Assembly (NCBI GenBank): GCA_900543795.1 | Contig: UQSH01000002.1 | Location: forward strand, 46,123 to 110,122 | DNA length: 64,000 nucleotides | Direction: 5' to 3' | From: an uncultured Oscillospiraceae bacterium | GTDB taxonomy: Bacteria; Bacillota; Clostridia; Oscillospirales; Acutalibacteraceae | Shown here: positions 40,800 through 48,420 of the stretch, piece by piece | Position numbering within the stretch: position 1 is the stretch's first letter | How the letters are laid out: the number at the start of each line of letters is the position of its first letter | The notes under the pieces: model-generated | What the model saw: the letters and a program-made list of their open reading frames with translations, nothing else | Told to the model about the DNA's origin: nothing | Databases searched by the model: none | Translations under genes and position numbers: made by a program

Positions 40800-41871
40800 T
40801 TGTTATTGTTCCTCCGCCAACAACCGTGTCTCCGTCATAAAAAACAAGCGCCTGCCCCTTTGCAATTGCCCTTTGCGGCTCATCAAAAATAAGCCTAACC
40901 TCATTTTTGCCTGTTTGAATAACCGTTGCAGGCTGCTCCTTCATATTGTATCTTGTTCTTGCCTTAACTCGCATAGGCTCCTCTATTTTATCAACCGAAA
41001 TCAAATTGATGTCTGTTGCTGTAACCTCTTTTGAATAAAGAGAATTATTGTCGGAAAGCACAACCTCGTTTTTCTCAATATCCTTTGCGCAAACATACAG
41101 AGGCGCCTTATAGGCAATTCCAAGCCCTTTGCGTTGGCCGATAGTGTAGCGGATAATACCGTTGTGAGTGCCTATGATTTCTCCGTTTTTTAAAACAAAA
41201 TTTCCCTGCGGATATTTTTTGCCCGTGTGCTTCTCAATAAAGGCGGCATAATCTCCGTCGGGCACAAAGCAAATATCCTGGCTGTCCTTTTTACGGGAGT
41301 TTATAAAGCCGTTTTGCTCTGCAATTTCTCTTATTTGAGTTTTGTTGTATTTTCCGAGCGGAAAAACCGTGTGAGCCAACTGCTCCTGCGTTAAGGAATA
41401 TAAAACATAGCTTTGGTCCTTGCTTGCGTCCGCACCCTTTTTTAAAAGCCAACGGTTTTTTTCATCATCGTATTCAACGGTGGCATAGTGCCCCGTAACA
41501 ACACAGTCGCACCCAAGCTCTTTTGCTCTGCCGTAAAGCCTTTCAAATTTAAGGTATCTGTTGCAATCTATGCAGGGGTTAGGAGTTCCGCCGTTTTCGT
41601 ATGTTTCAATAAATCTTTTTATAACCTTGTTTTCAAAATCATCCTTAAAATTGAAAACATAATAGGGGATACCAAGCCCAAAGGCTACGCTTCTTGCGTC
41701 CTCTATATCGTCAAGCGAGCAGCAGGTTTTTTCTCTGCTGATGCCGATATCCTCGTTATCGTAAAGCTTCATTGTTACGCCTATGCAGGAGTAGCCCTGA
41801 TTTTTCATTAAAAAGGCGGCGACGCTGCTGTCCACGCCGCCGCTCATAGCAATAAGTGCCTTTTTATTCAT
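40771..41871 (-). CDS. mnmA: tRNA-specific 2-thiouridylase MnmA
   Basis: The 366-residue protein has the PP-loop 'MSGGVDSSVAAFLMKNQGY', nucleophile Cys in 'TPNPCIDCNRYLKF', and the second catalytic Cys in 'KDSQDICFVPDGDYAAFIE'. It thiolates wobble uridine 34 using sulfur passed from a cysteine desulfurase. nifS and iscU lie upstream in the same run, which fits sulfur supply. With MnmE/MnmG it completes (c)mnm5s2U. It starts three bases after nadA ends. Confidence 0.96.
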   Translation of the reverse strand: MNKKALIAMSGGVDSSVAAFLMKNQGYSCIGVTMKLYDNEDIGISREKTCCSLDDIEDARSVAFGLGIPYYVFNFKDDFENKVIKRFIETYENGGTPNPCIDCNRYLKFERLYGRAKELGCDCVVTGHYATVEYDDEKNRWLLKKGADASKDQSYVLYSLTQEQLAHTVFPLGKYNKTQIREIAEQNGFINSRKKDSQDICFVPDGDYAAFIEKHTGKKYPQGNFVLKNGEIIGTHNGIIRYTIGQRKGLGIAYKAPLYVCAKDIEKNEVVLSDNNSLYSKEVTATDINLISVDKIEEPMRVKARTRYNMKEQPATVIQTGKNEVRLIFDEPQRAIAKGQALVFYDGDTVVGGGTITNENETKEKP

Positions 41872-41874
41872 AAA

Positions 41875-42792
41875 TTAACCGCCGTACTCAATCATTTTGT
41901 CTATGCAGCTCTTTGCTTTAAGCCTTGTATCCTCGTCAAGAGTAATTTTTTCTCCGAACTCTCCCTTGCAGCAAAGATAAATCTCCGGCAGGGTTATTGC
42001 CTTCATATTGTGGCAAACAAGGTCCTTTGAAACAGGATAAAATCTTTTATCGGGGCAGTCATATTGCAAATGCTCCGCAATGCTGTTTTCCGTTGCGATA
42101 ATAAATTCCTTTTTATCGCTTTTTTTGGCAAAATCCATAATTCCCGATGTTGAGCCAACATAATCAGCGTGTGCCGTAACCTCGGGTGTGCATTCGGGAT
42201 GAACAAGCAAAAGCGCATCGGGATGCTCTTTTTTTGCTTCAATAACATTTGCCTCACGCACTCTGCAATGCGTTGGGCAGCCGCCGTGAACAAGCTTAAT
42301 ATTTTTATCGGGGCATTGCTTTGAAACATAGGTTCCGAGGTTGATGTCCGGAATAAAAATAATGTTTTTTTCAGGCATTGCATTAATAATTTTAACCGCA
42401 GAGGAGGAGGTTACGCAAACATCGCAAACTGTTTTAAGGTCTGTTGTTGTGTTAATGTAAGCCACAACGGCGTAGCCCTCATTTGCCTCCTTCAATTGCT
42501 CAATAAGCTCCTTATCCATTTGCTCTGCCATAGGGCAGCCCGCATTTGGATTTGCAAGGATAACCTCTTTTTCCGGCGAAAGAATTTTAACGGTTTCCGC
42601 CATAAAGCGCACTCCCGCCATAATAACCGTTTTTTGCGAAACACCTGCCGCCTTAACGGAAAGCGCATAGGAGTCGCCCACAAAATCGGCAATTTCGCAG
42701 ATTTCTCTTGCAACATAGGAATGAGCAAGTATGCAAATATCCTTTTCTTTTTTAAGCTTTAAGATTTCCTGTTGGAGTTCGTAAACATTCAT
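41875..42792 (-). CDS. nadA: Quinolinate synthase NadA
   Basis: The 305-residue protein has the three [4Fe-4S] cysteines in 'NPNAGCPMAEQ', 'VHGGCPTHCRV' and 'KDLVCHNMKAITL', plus 'AHSYVAREICEIADFVGDS'. It condenses iminoaspartate with dihydroxyacetone phosphate to quinolinate for NAD. nadB and nadC are not in the window; a NifS-type desulfurase nearby commonly matures NadA's cluster. It abuts iscU by three bases. Confidence 0.96.
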   Translation of the reverse strand: MNVYELQQEILKLKKEKDICILAHSYVAREICEIADFVGDSYALSVKAAGVSQKTVIMAGVRFMAETVKILSPEKEVILANPNAGCPMAEQMDKELIEQLKEANEGYAVVAYINTTTDLKTVCDVCVTSSSAVKIINAMPEKNIIFIPDINLGTYVSKQCPDKNIKLVHGGCPTHCRVREANVIEAKKEHPDALLLVHPECTPEVTAHADYVGSTSGIMDFAKKSDKKEFIIATENSIAEHLQYDCPDKRFYPVSKDLVCHNMKAITLPEIYLCCKGEFGEKITLDEDTRLKAKSCIDKMIEYGG

Positions 42793-42795
42793 ATT

Positions 42796-43227
42796 TTATC
42801 CCTTTTGGCAATGCTCGCAGTCGCCGCAGTTTTTAAATTTCTCGGGGTCATAGGCGATATTGTTTTTATCGTAATAATCCTTAACAGCCGCCTTAACTGC
42901 CTCCTCTGCAAGAACGGAGCAGTGAATTTTATGTGCCGGAAGTCCGTCAAGTGCTTCAACAACCGCTCTGTTTGAAAGCTCAAGAGCCTCTTCAACGGTG
43001 TGGCCCTTAATCATTTCGGTTGCCATTGAGGATGTTGCAATTGCAGAGCCGCAGCCAAAGGTTATGAAGCTAACATCTGTTATGATGTTGTCCTTAACCT
43101 TAATATACATTCTCATAATATCTCCGCAAACTGCATTGCCAACCTCGCCAATGCCGTCTGCGTCTTCCATTTTGCCCACATTTCTCGGGTTTTGAAAATG
43201 GTCCATAACCTTTTCGCTATATAACAT
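42796..43227 (-). CDS. iscU: Iron-sulfur cluster scaffold NifU/IscU-like protein
   Basis: The 143-residue protein starts at ATG 43227 after GGGAG, within the end of nifS. It has the scaffold motif 'MLYSEKVMDHFQNPRNVGKMEDADG', 'GNAVCGDIMRMYI' (first Cys with Asp), 'FGCGSAIATSSMATEMI' (second Cys) and 'HCSVLAEEAVKAAV' (third Cys). A C-terminal 'NCGDCEHCQKG' Cys cluster is an addition seen in Clostridia. It assembles Fe-S clusters from sulfur delivered by NifS. An in-frame upstream start inside nifS is rejected. Confidence 0.94.
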   Translation of the reverse strand: MLYSEKVMDHFQNPRNVGKMEDADGIGEVGNAVCGDIMRMYIKVKDNIITDVSFITFGCGSAIATSSMATEMIKGHTVEEALELSNRAVVEALDGLPAHKIHCSVLAEEAVKAAVKDYYDKNNIAYDPEKFKNCGDCEHCQKG

Positions 43228-44353
43228 GATTAATTTCTCCCTTCGTAAGCTCATCCCAAACGGGCGACATTCCTCTGAGGTATTCAACAACCTCGGGAAC
43301 GCATTTTATAATGTAATCAATTTCTTCTTCTGTGTTTTCCTCGCAAATTGAAAGGCGAAGCGAGCCGTGTGCAACCTCGTGAGGCAAGCCTATTGCAAGC
43401 AAAACATGGCTTGGATCAAGAGAGCCGGAGGTGCATGCAGAGCCGCTTGAAGCCTCAATGCCCTTCATATCAAGAAGCAGAAGCAGGCTTTCGCCCTCAA
43501 TACCCTCAAAGCACATATTAACATTGCCGGGAAGTCTGTTTACGGTGTCTCCGTTTACAACGCTGTGCTCAATCGTTGAAAGTCCTGCAATAAGCTTATC
43601 GCGAAGCGCACTAACATATTTAGCATTTTTATCTATGTTTTTGCAGGCATCGTCAAGTGCCTTTGCCATACCCACTATTGCAGGCAGGTTTTCCGTTCCT
43701 GCTCTTTTTCCTCTTTCCTGTGCGCCGCCCTCAATAAGATTTTGAAGCAAAATTCCTTTTCTGCAATAAAGAGCGCCAACGCCCTTTGGGCCGTGGAATT
43801 TATGAGCGGATATTGAAAGCATATCAATATTCATTTCTTTAACATCTATTTTAAGATGGCCTGCCGCCTGAACGGCATCTGTGTGGAATAAAACGCCCTT
43901 TTCCTTGCAGACTGCACCGATTTCGGCAATCGGCTGAACCGTTCCGATTTCGTTGTTTGCAAACATAATTGTAACGAGGCAGGTGTCCTCCCTGATAGCG
44001 TTTTTTACCTCCTCGGCAGTAACAATTCCGTTTTTGTGAACATCAAGAAGCGTTATTTCATAGCCCTGCTTTTCAAGCTTTTTAAGAGTGTGCAAAACTG
44101 CGTGGTGCTCAAAGGCGGTTGAAATAATGTGCTTTTTGCCCTTTCTTGCACCAAGGATAGCCGCCGTGTTTATCGCTTGGTTATCGGCTTCGCTTCCGCC
44201 GGAGGTAAAATAGATTTCTCTTGCCTGTGCGCCGAGATTTTTTGCAACGCTCTCTCTTGCTTCCAAAAGCTTCTCCGCCGCCTCCTGACCGATTGTGTGC
44301 AGGCTTGAGGGGTTTCCGTAATATTTTTCAAAAATCGGCATCATACATTTCAT
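43217..44353 (-). CDS. nifS: Cysteine desulfurase NifS/IscS, main reading frame (5' end frameshifted)
   Basis: The 378-residue frame has 'YGNPSSLHTIGQEA', 'SGGSEADNQAI', the PLP Lys in 'SISAHKFHGPKGVGALY' and the catalytic loop 'SGSACTSGSLDPSHVLLAIG'. It removes sulfur from cysteine for Fe-S clusters and thiolation. The conserved first strand ('YADNAATT') is missing from this frame, but it is encoded one base out of frame at 44328-44429 behind the real promoter and ribosome site. A single-base change, for example in the T5 run near 44324-44328, would join them. Either a sequencing error, a mutation or recoding explains this. If translated only from 44353 the enzyme would lack about 25 residues. 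Confidence 0.9.
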   Translation of the reverse strand: MKCMMPIFEKYYGNPSSLHTIGQEAAEKLLEARESVAKNLGAQAREIYFTSGGSEADNQAINTAAILGARKGKKHIISTAFEHHAVLHTLKKLEKQGYEITLLDVHKNGIVTAEEVKNAIREDTCLVTIMFANNEIGTVQPIAEIGAVCKEKGVLFHTDAVQAAGHLKIDVKEMNIDMLSISAHKFHGPKGVGALYCRKGILLQNLIEGGAQERGKRAGTENLPAIVGMAKALDDACKNIDKNAKYVSALRDKLIAGLSTIEHSVVNGDTVNRLPGNVNMCFEGIEGESLLLLLDMKGIEASSGSACTSGSLDPSHVLLAIGLPHEVAHGSLRLSICEENTEEEIDYIIKCVPEVVEYLRGMSPVWDELTKGEINHVI

Positions 44354-44429
44354 TTAAGTATGGTTCCATTGCGTGTACTGCCCTGTCGCATATTTTTGTT
44401 GTTGCCGCATTATCTGCATAAACAAGCAT
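44328..44429 (-). other. Out-of-frame N-terminal segment of nifS
   Basis: The ATG at 44429 follows AAAGGAC and encodes 33 residues with 'MLVYADNAATTKICDRAVHA', the canonical NifS start, then hits TGA at 44328. It overlaps the main frame by 26 bases in the +1 frame. This is the evidence for the frameshift. Confidence 0.85.
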
Positions 44430-44461
44430 TTAAACATTGTCCTTTCAGAATCAGATGTTGG

Positions 44462-44548
44462 GCTTTGTAAGGGGAATTAGTTAAGCCTAACACGAGGCAA
44501 ATCCCACCAAAGCACTATGATTATATAACTATGATTTCGGTTTGTCAA
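44462..44548 (-). promoter_or_regulatory. nifS promoter and structured leader
   Basis: Minus-strand TTGACA (44543-44548) and TATAAT (44520-44525) are 17 bases apart, a perfect consensus. The leader then folds as nested stems GCTTTG/CAAAGC, GGGATT/AATTCCC and GCCT/AGGC (44462-44513). No known riboswitch class was recognised. Confidence 0.7.
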
Positions 44549-44634
44549 TATTTTATTATATTATTATATATAAATTTACAATATATGCAAATTTTTTTCA
44601 AGAGTTAATTTTTTAATCCGAAGGGGCGTTCAAT

Positions 44635-44669
44635 AAAAAGCAGGCGAACACGATGCTCGCCTGCTTTTT
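44635..44669 (-). terminator. Terminator of the metY-cysK operon
   Basis: A 13-bp perfect stem (AAAAAGCAGGCGA and complement) with a 9-base loop lies 18 bases after cysK. Confidence 0.85.
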
Positions 44670-44687
44670 GAAAATGCGTATATTGAT

Positions 44688-45614
44688 TTATGAGAAAAGA
44701 GGAGTTGAAAGGTATCTGTCGCCCGTGTCGGGAAGAATAACGGCAATGCGCTTGCCCTTAAATTCATCTCTTTTTGCAAGCTCTGTTGCAGCCCAAACAG
44801 CTGCGCCGCTTGAAATGCCGACGAGTATGCCCTCTGTTTTTGCAATTTTATTGCCTGTTTCAAATGCAGCCTCATTCGGAACCTTTATGATTTCGTCATA
44901 AATTTCCGTGTCAAGCGTTTTCGGAACAAAGCCTGCTCCGATTCCCTGAATTTTATGAGGTCCGCCGTGTCCCTCGGAAAGAACGGGCGAGGTTTCCGGC
45001 TCAACCGCAATAATTTTTACATTTGGGTTTTGCTCTTTAAGATATTTGCCAACGCCGGAAAGGGTTCCGCCGGTGCCGACTCCTGCGATAAACGCATCTA
45101 TTTTTCCCTCTGTGTCCTCCCAAAGCTCGGGACCGGTTGTTTCGTAGTGTGTTTTCGGGTTTGCGGGGTTAACAAATTGGCCGAGAATAACTGCGCCGTC
45201 TGTTGAATCGCGAAGCTCCTCTGCCTTTGCAATGGCTCCGCTCATTCCCTTTGCGCCCTCTGTTAAAACAACCTCTGCGCCGTAAGCCTTAACGAGATTT
45301 CGTCTTTCAACACTCATTGTTTCGGGCATTGTTAAAATAACCTTATAGCCCTTTGCAGTGCCAACGCTTGCAAGGCCGATACCTGTGTTGCCCGAGGTGG
45401 GCTCAATGATTGTTGCGCCCTCCTTCAAGGTTCCGTCTGCCTCTGCGGCGGCTATCATTGCGGCGGCAATTCTGTCTTTAACAGAGCCTGCCGGATTGAA
45501 ATATTCAAGCTTTGCAAAAATTTCGGCGTCTGCGCCAACTGATTTTGAATAATTGTTTAATTTTAAAACCGGTGTTTTGCCGATGAGCTCGGTAACATTA
45601 TTATAAACAGCCAT
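44688..45614 (-). CDS. cysK: Cysteine synthase A (O-acetylserine sulfhydrylase)
   Basis: The protein, 308 residues from ATG 45614 (after AAGGAAAT), has the PLP Lys in 'YFNPAGSVKDRIAAAMI', the 'TSGNTGIGLA' substrate loop and 'GVGTGGTLSGVGKYL'. It makes cysteine from O-acetylserine and sulfide. It follows metY by 28 bases in one transcript controlled by the CymR-like operator and leader peptide upstream of metY. The upstream in-frame start at 45635 lacks a ribosome site. Confidence 0.95.
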   Translation of the reverse strand: MAVYNNVTELIGKTPVLKLNNYSKSVGADAEIFAKLEYFNPAGSVKDRIAAAMIAAAEADGTLKEGATIIEPTSGNTGIGLASVGTAKGYKVILTMPETMSVERRNLVKAYGAEVVLTEGAKGMSGAIAKAEELRDSTDGAVILGQFVNPANPKTHYETTGPELWEDTEGKIDAFIAGVGTGGTLSGVGKYLKEQNPNVKIIAVEPETSPVLSEGHGGPHKIQGIGAGFVPKTLDTEIYDEIIKVPNEAAFETGNKIAKTEGILVGISSGAAVWAATELAKRDEFKGKRIAVILPDTGDRYLSTPLFS

Positions 45615-45642
45615 AGTGATTTCCTTTCTTAACAAAAATTAT

Positions 45643-46929
45643 TTATTGAATTGCCTTGAACGCTTGGTCAAGGTCTGCAATTATATCGTCAATGTGCTCT
45701 GTGCCTATTGAAAGGCGAATTGTGTTATCGTGGATACCCTGCTCCTCAAATTCCTCAGGCGAAAGCTGGGAATGAGTTGTTGTTTTCGGGTGGATAACAA
45801 GCGATTTAACATCTGCAACATTTGCAAGCAGAGAGAAAATCTGCAAGCTGTCTATAAATTTCTTTGCCTCTGCTTCTCCGCCCTTTATGTCAAAGGTGAA
45901 TATTGAGCCTGCGCCGTTGGGGAAATATCTGTCGTAAAGCGGCTTATATTTCGGATTGAGCGAGGGGTGGTTGATTTTTTCAACAAGCGGATGATTGTTC
46001 AAATAATCAATAACTGCCTTTGCGTTTTCAACATGCCTTTCAACTCTAAGCGAAAGTGTTTCAAGACCTTGAAGAAGCAAAAATGCGTTAAAGGGAGAAA
46101 TTGTTGCGCCTGTGTCTCTCAAAAGAATTGCTCTGATATATGTTACAAATGCCGCCTTGCCTGCCGCACCGACAAAGCTAATGCCGTGGTAGCTTGCGTT
46201 TGGCTCTGTAAACTGCGGGAATTTATCTGTTTTGCTCCAATCAAAATTACCGCTGTCAATAATAAGACCGCCAAGCGTAGTACCGTGTCCTCCTATAAAT
46301 TTTGTTGCCGAGTGAACAACAATATCAACGCCGTAATCAAATGCTTTTAACAGATAAGGTGTTGTAAAGGTTGCGTCTGCAACAAGCGGAATGCTGTTTT
46401 TATGTGCAAGAGCCGCAAGTGCTTCAATATCAATTATGTTTGAATTCGGATTTCCGAGCGTTTCAAAGAAAATAGCCTTTGTGTTTGGCTTTATTGCCTT
46501 TTCAAATTCATCAATACTGTCGGGGTCAACAAAGGTTGTTTCAATTCCGAATTCCGATAAGGTGTGTGCAAGATAGTTGTATGTTCCGCCGTAAATTGTT
46601 TTTGCGGCAACAATGTGGCCGCCCGCCTTGGCAAGTGCCTGAAATGTGTAAGAAAGTGCCGCTGCGCCGGATGCGGTTGCAAGCGCTCCAACACCGCCTT
46701 CAAGGGCATTAATGCGTTCCTCAAGAACGCCTTGGGTTGAATTTGTGAGTCTTCCGTAAATATTTCCTGCATCTGCAAGACCGAAGCGTGCCTGTGCGTG
46801 GTCGCTGTTTCTGAAAACATAGGATGTTGTTTGATAAATCGGAACTGCTCTTGCGTCGGTTGCAGGGTCGGGGCTTTCCTGACCGGCGTGAAGCTGAAGT
46901 GTTTCAAAATGATAATTGCGGTTTGACAT
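45643..46929 (-). CDS. metY: O-acetylhomoserine sulfhydrylase (MetY-type)
   Basis: The 428-residue Cys/Met-metabolism PLP enzyme opens 'FETLQLHAGQESPDPATDARAVPIYQTTSYVF', the MetY pattern. It has 'VVHSATKFIGGHGTTLGG' with the PLP Lys, and 'VKSLVIHPKTTTHSQL'. It makes homocysteine (or with OAS, cysteine) by direct sulfhydrylation. An AAAGGAG site precedes the ATG. With cysK it forms a sulfur-assimilation operon next to an Rrf2 regulator gene. Confidence 0.94.
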   Translation of the reverse strand: MSNRNYHFETLQLHAGQESPDPATDARAVPIYQTTSYVFRNSDHAQARFGLADAGNIYGRLTNSTQGVLEERINALEGGVGALATASGAAALSYTFQALAKAGGHIVAAKTIYGGTYNYLAHTLSEFGIETTFVDPDSIDEFEKAIKPNTKAIFFETLGNPNSNIIDIEALAALAHKNSIPLVADATFTTPYLLKAFDYGVDIVVHSATKFIGGHGTTLGGLIIDSGNFDWSKTDKFPQFTEPNASYHGISFVGAAGKAAFVTYIRAILLRDTGATISPFNAFLLLQGLETLSLRVERHVENAKAVIDYLNNHPLVEKINHPSLNPKYKPLYDRYFPNGAGSIFTFDIKGGEAEAKKFIDSLQIFSLLANVADVKSLVIHPKTTTHSQLSPEEFEEQGIHDNTIRLSIGTEHIDDIIADLDQAFKAIQ

Positions 46930-47005
46930 AATAATAATCTCCTTTAATACAAATATGTTTTAGTTAATTTTTTAATGATTTTTTATAATTTCATTTTTGA
47001 TGATT

Positions 47006-47071
47006 TCAACATCGACACATTCGCATAAAAGAGGAATAAATTATTTTGCCTGTTTTGTTTTTACCTGTCAT
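47006..47071 (-). CDS. Leader peptide of the metY-cysK operon (Cys-Arg-Cys end)
   Basis: A 21-codon ORF lies in the 5' leader, behind an AAAAGGG ribosome site nine bases before its ATG. It ends Phe-Met-Arg-Met-Cys-Arg-Cys-stop. Two cysteines and two methionines in the last six codons of a peptide ahead of cysteine/methionine genes suggest translation-coupled sensing of charged tRNA-Cys or tRNA-Met. The peptide is not in a long gene and overlaps none. Function is inference. Confidence 0.6.
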   Translation of the reverse strand: MTGKNKTGKIIYSSFMRMCRC

Positions 47072-47097
47072 AACATCAACCCTTTTCTACTAATGTC

Positions 47098-47165
47098 TTA
47101 ATTCCTATCGGAAAAGTAGGAATTAACCTTGACATAATAATAGCACTCGGCAAATGAATTGTCAA
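47098..47165 (-). promoter_or_regulatory. metY promoter with CymR/Rrf2-like operator
   Basis: Minus-strand TTGACA (47160-47165) and TATTAT (47137-47142) are 17 bases apart. Just downstream is a perfect inverted repeat TTAATTCCTA / TAGGAATTAA (47098-47107 and 47117-47126, 9 bases between). The GGAATTA half matches the CymR consensus half-site. The Rrf2 gene is adjacent. Confidence 0.75.
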
Positions 47166-47185
47166 GTGCTATTTTCAAAAAAATT

Positions 47186-47620
47186 TCAAATAACAAAATT
47201 ATTGAGCGCAGACCGCTCTTCTTCGGCAAGATCGGCTATTGTTATGTTATCCACAACATTGCTTATTGCATTGTTTAATTTCTCCCAAAGATGAACGGTG
47301 GGGCAGGTGCCGTATCTTTCGCATTGATTTTGCTCGTCCTCCGTGCAGGTGGTTATTGCAAGGCTTCCCTCGGTTAGCCTTAGTATCATTCCAACCGTGT
47401 ATTCCTCGGGCTTTTTAGTTAACTTATATCCGCCGTTTGAGCCTCTTTCGCTTTTAACATATCCCGCTCTGTTGAGCAGGGAAATAATTTGTTCAAGATA
47501 TTTGGTGCTTATATTCTGGCGGGCGGAGATTGCTTTGATTGAAACATTTTCGCCCGTGTTGTTAAGCGCCAAATCAATCATAAGCCGAAGCGCATAGCGG
47601 CCTTTTGTTGATATTTTCAT
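47186..47620 (-). CDS. Rrf2-family regulator (CymR/IscR type)
   Basis: The 144-residue protein has the Rrf2 winged helix 'MKISTKGRYALRLMIDLALNN', 'ISAKAISARQNISTKYLEQIISLLNRAGYVKSERGSNGGYKLTK'-type residues 28-70. It has Cys residues in 'ITTCTEDEQNQCERYGTCPTVHLW', the three-Cys pattern that binds an Fe-S cluster in IscR-like members. CymR, which senses cysteine synthase, usually lacks these. The adjacent metY-cysK operon suggests cysteine control; the nearby nifS-iscU suggests Fe-S control. Both may apply. Its own promoter is at 47651-47679. Confidence 0.88.
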   Translation of the reverse strand: MKISTKGRYALRLMIDLALNNTGENVSIKAISARQNISTKYLEQIISLLNRAGYVKSERGSNGGYKLTKKPEEYTVGMILRLTEGSLAITTCTEDEQNQCERYGTCPTVHLWEKLNNAISNVVDNITIADLAEEERSALNNFVI

Positions 47621-47650
47621 ATTTTTTGCCTCTTGATATTCAGTAAATCT

Positions 47651-47679
47651 AATATACTACAAAGTCAGTAGGATTTCAA
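47651..47679 (-). promoter_or_regulatory. Promoter of the Rrf2 gene
   Basis: Minus-strand TTGAAA (47674-47679) and TATATT (47651-47656) are 17 bases apart. A CCTACTGACTTTGTAG partial palindrome lies between the boxes and may be the autoregulatory site. Confidence 0.6.
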
Positions 47680-47687
47680 GAGCGAAA

Positions 47688-48410
47688 TTATTCAAGGTTG
47701 CCCGTTAAAAGCATAACGGCGCTCAGGGCGGCAACGGGCGCTGTTTGGGTGCGCAGTATTCTTTTGCCGAGCGTTGCGGCGGTTGCACCCGATTGAACAA
47801 CAAGCTCAACCTCCTCCTTTTCGAAGCCTCCCTCAGGGCCTATGAAAAACGCAATGCTTTTTATATTATCGTTAATTATATGCGAAAGCGGCACGCCGCC
47901 TCCCTCGTAAAATATAATTTTTAAATCGGCATCGCAATTCTTAACGGCAGCCTTCAAATCAGTCATTTTGTGCACCCTCGGAACAATACCCCGTCCGCTC
48001 TGCTGAGCAGCTTCAAGCGCAATTTTATTGTAGCGCACCTGCTTTTTAGCCGCCTGCTTTTCGTCGGGGCGGCTGACGCTTCTTTTTGTTAAAACAGGCG
48101 TTATTTCGTAAATTCCAAGCTCAACGCATTTTTGAATTATATCCTCTGTTTTGTCGCCCTTCGGAACGCCCTGATAAAGAGACACTCTTACGCTTGGCTC
48201 ACTTTCGGATGCCTGCTTATAGCAGGTTTTTAAGGTAACGCCCTCTTTTGTAATTTGCTCAATAATACAGCCGTAATCATTTTTATTACCGTCGCAAACG
48301 GTTATCATATCGCCCTGCCTCATTCGCAGGCTTTTTGAAATATGGCGGCTCTGCTCCTCATCGAGAAAGATTTTTTCCCCGTCAATATTTTCAACAAAAA
48401 GCTTTTGCAT
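47688..48410 (-). CDS. rsmE: 16S rRNA (uracil1498-N3)-methyltransferase
   Basis: The 240-residue SPOUT-class enzyme starts at ATG 48410 after GAGGTG. It has an N-terminal PUA-like part ('EEQSRHISKSLRMRQGDMITVCDG') and the SAM knot with 'YQGVPKGDKTEDIIQKCVELGI', 'FFIGPEGGFEKEEVELV' and 'LGKRILRTQTAPVAALSAVM'. It methylates U1498 of 16S rRNA. It follows the glycosylase gene by ten bases. Confidence 0.95.
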   Translation of the reverse strand: MQKLFVENIDGEKIFLDEEQSRHISKSLRMRQGDMITVCDGNKNDYGCIIEQITKEGVTLKTCYKQASESEPSVRVSLYQGVPKGDKTEDIIQKCVELGIYEITPVLTKRSVSRPDEKQAAKKQVRYNKIALEAAQQSGRGIVPRVHKMTDLKAAVKNCDADLKIIFYEGGGVPLSHIINDNIKSIAFFIGPEGGFEKEEVELVVQSGATAATLGKRILRTQTAPVAALSAVMLLTGNLE

Positions 48411-48420
48411 TGCCAACACC

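Noticed and set aside
47247..47255. Classical DnaA box TTATCCACA
   Set aside because: A single copy inside the Rrf2 coding sequence, without neighbours or an AT-rich tract.
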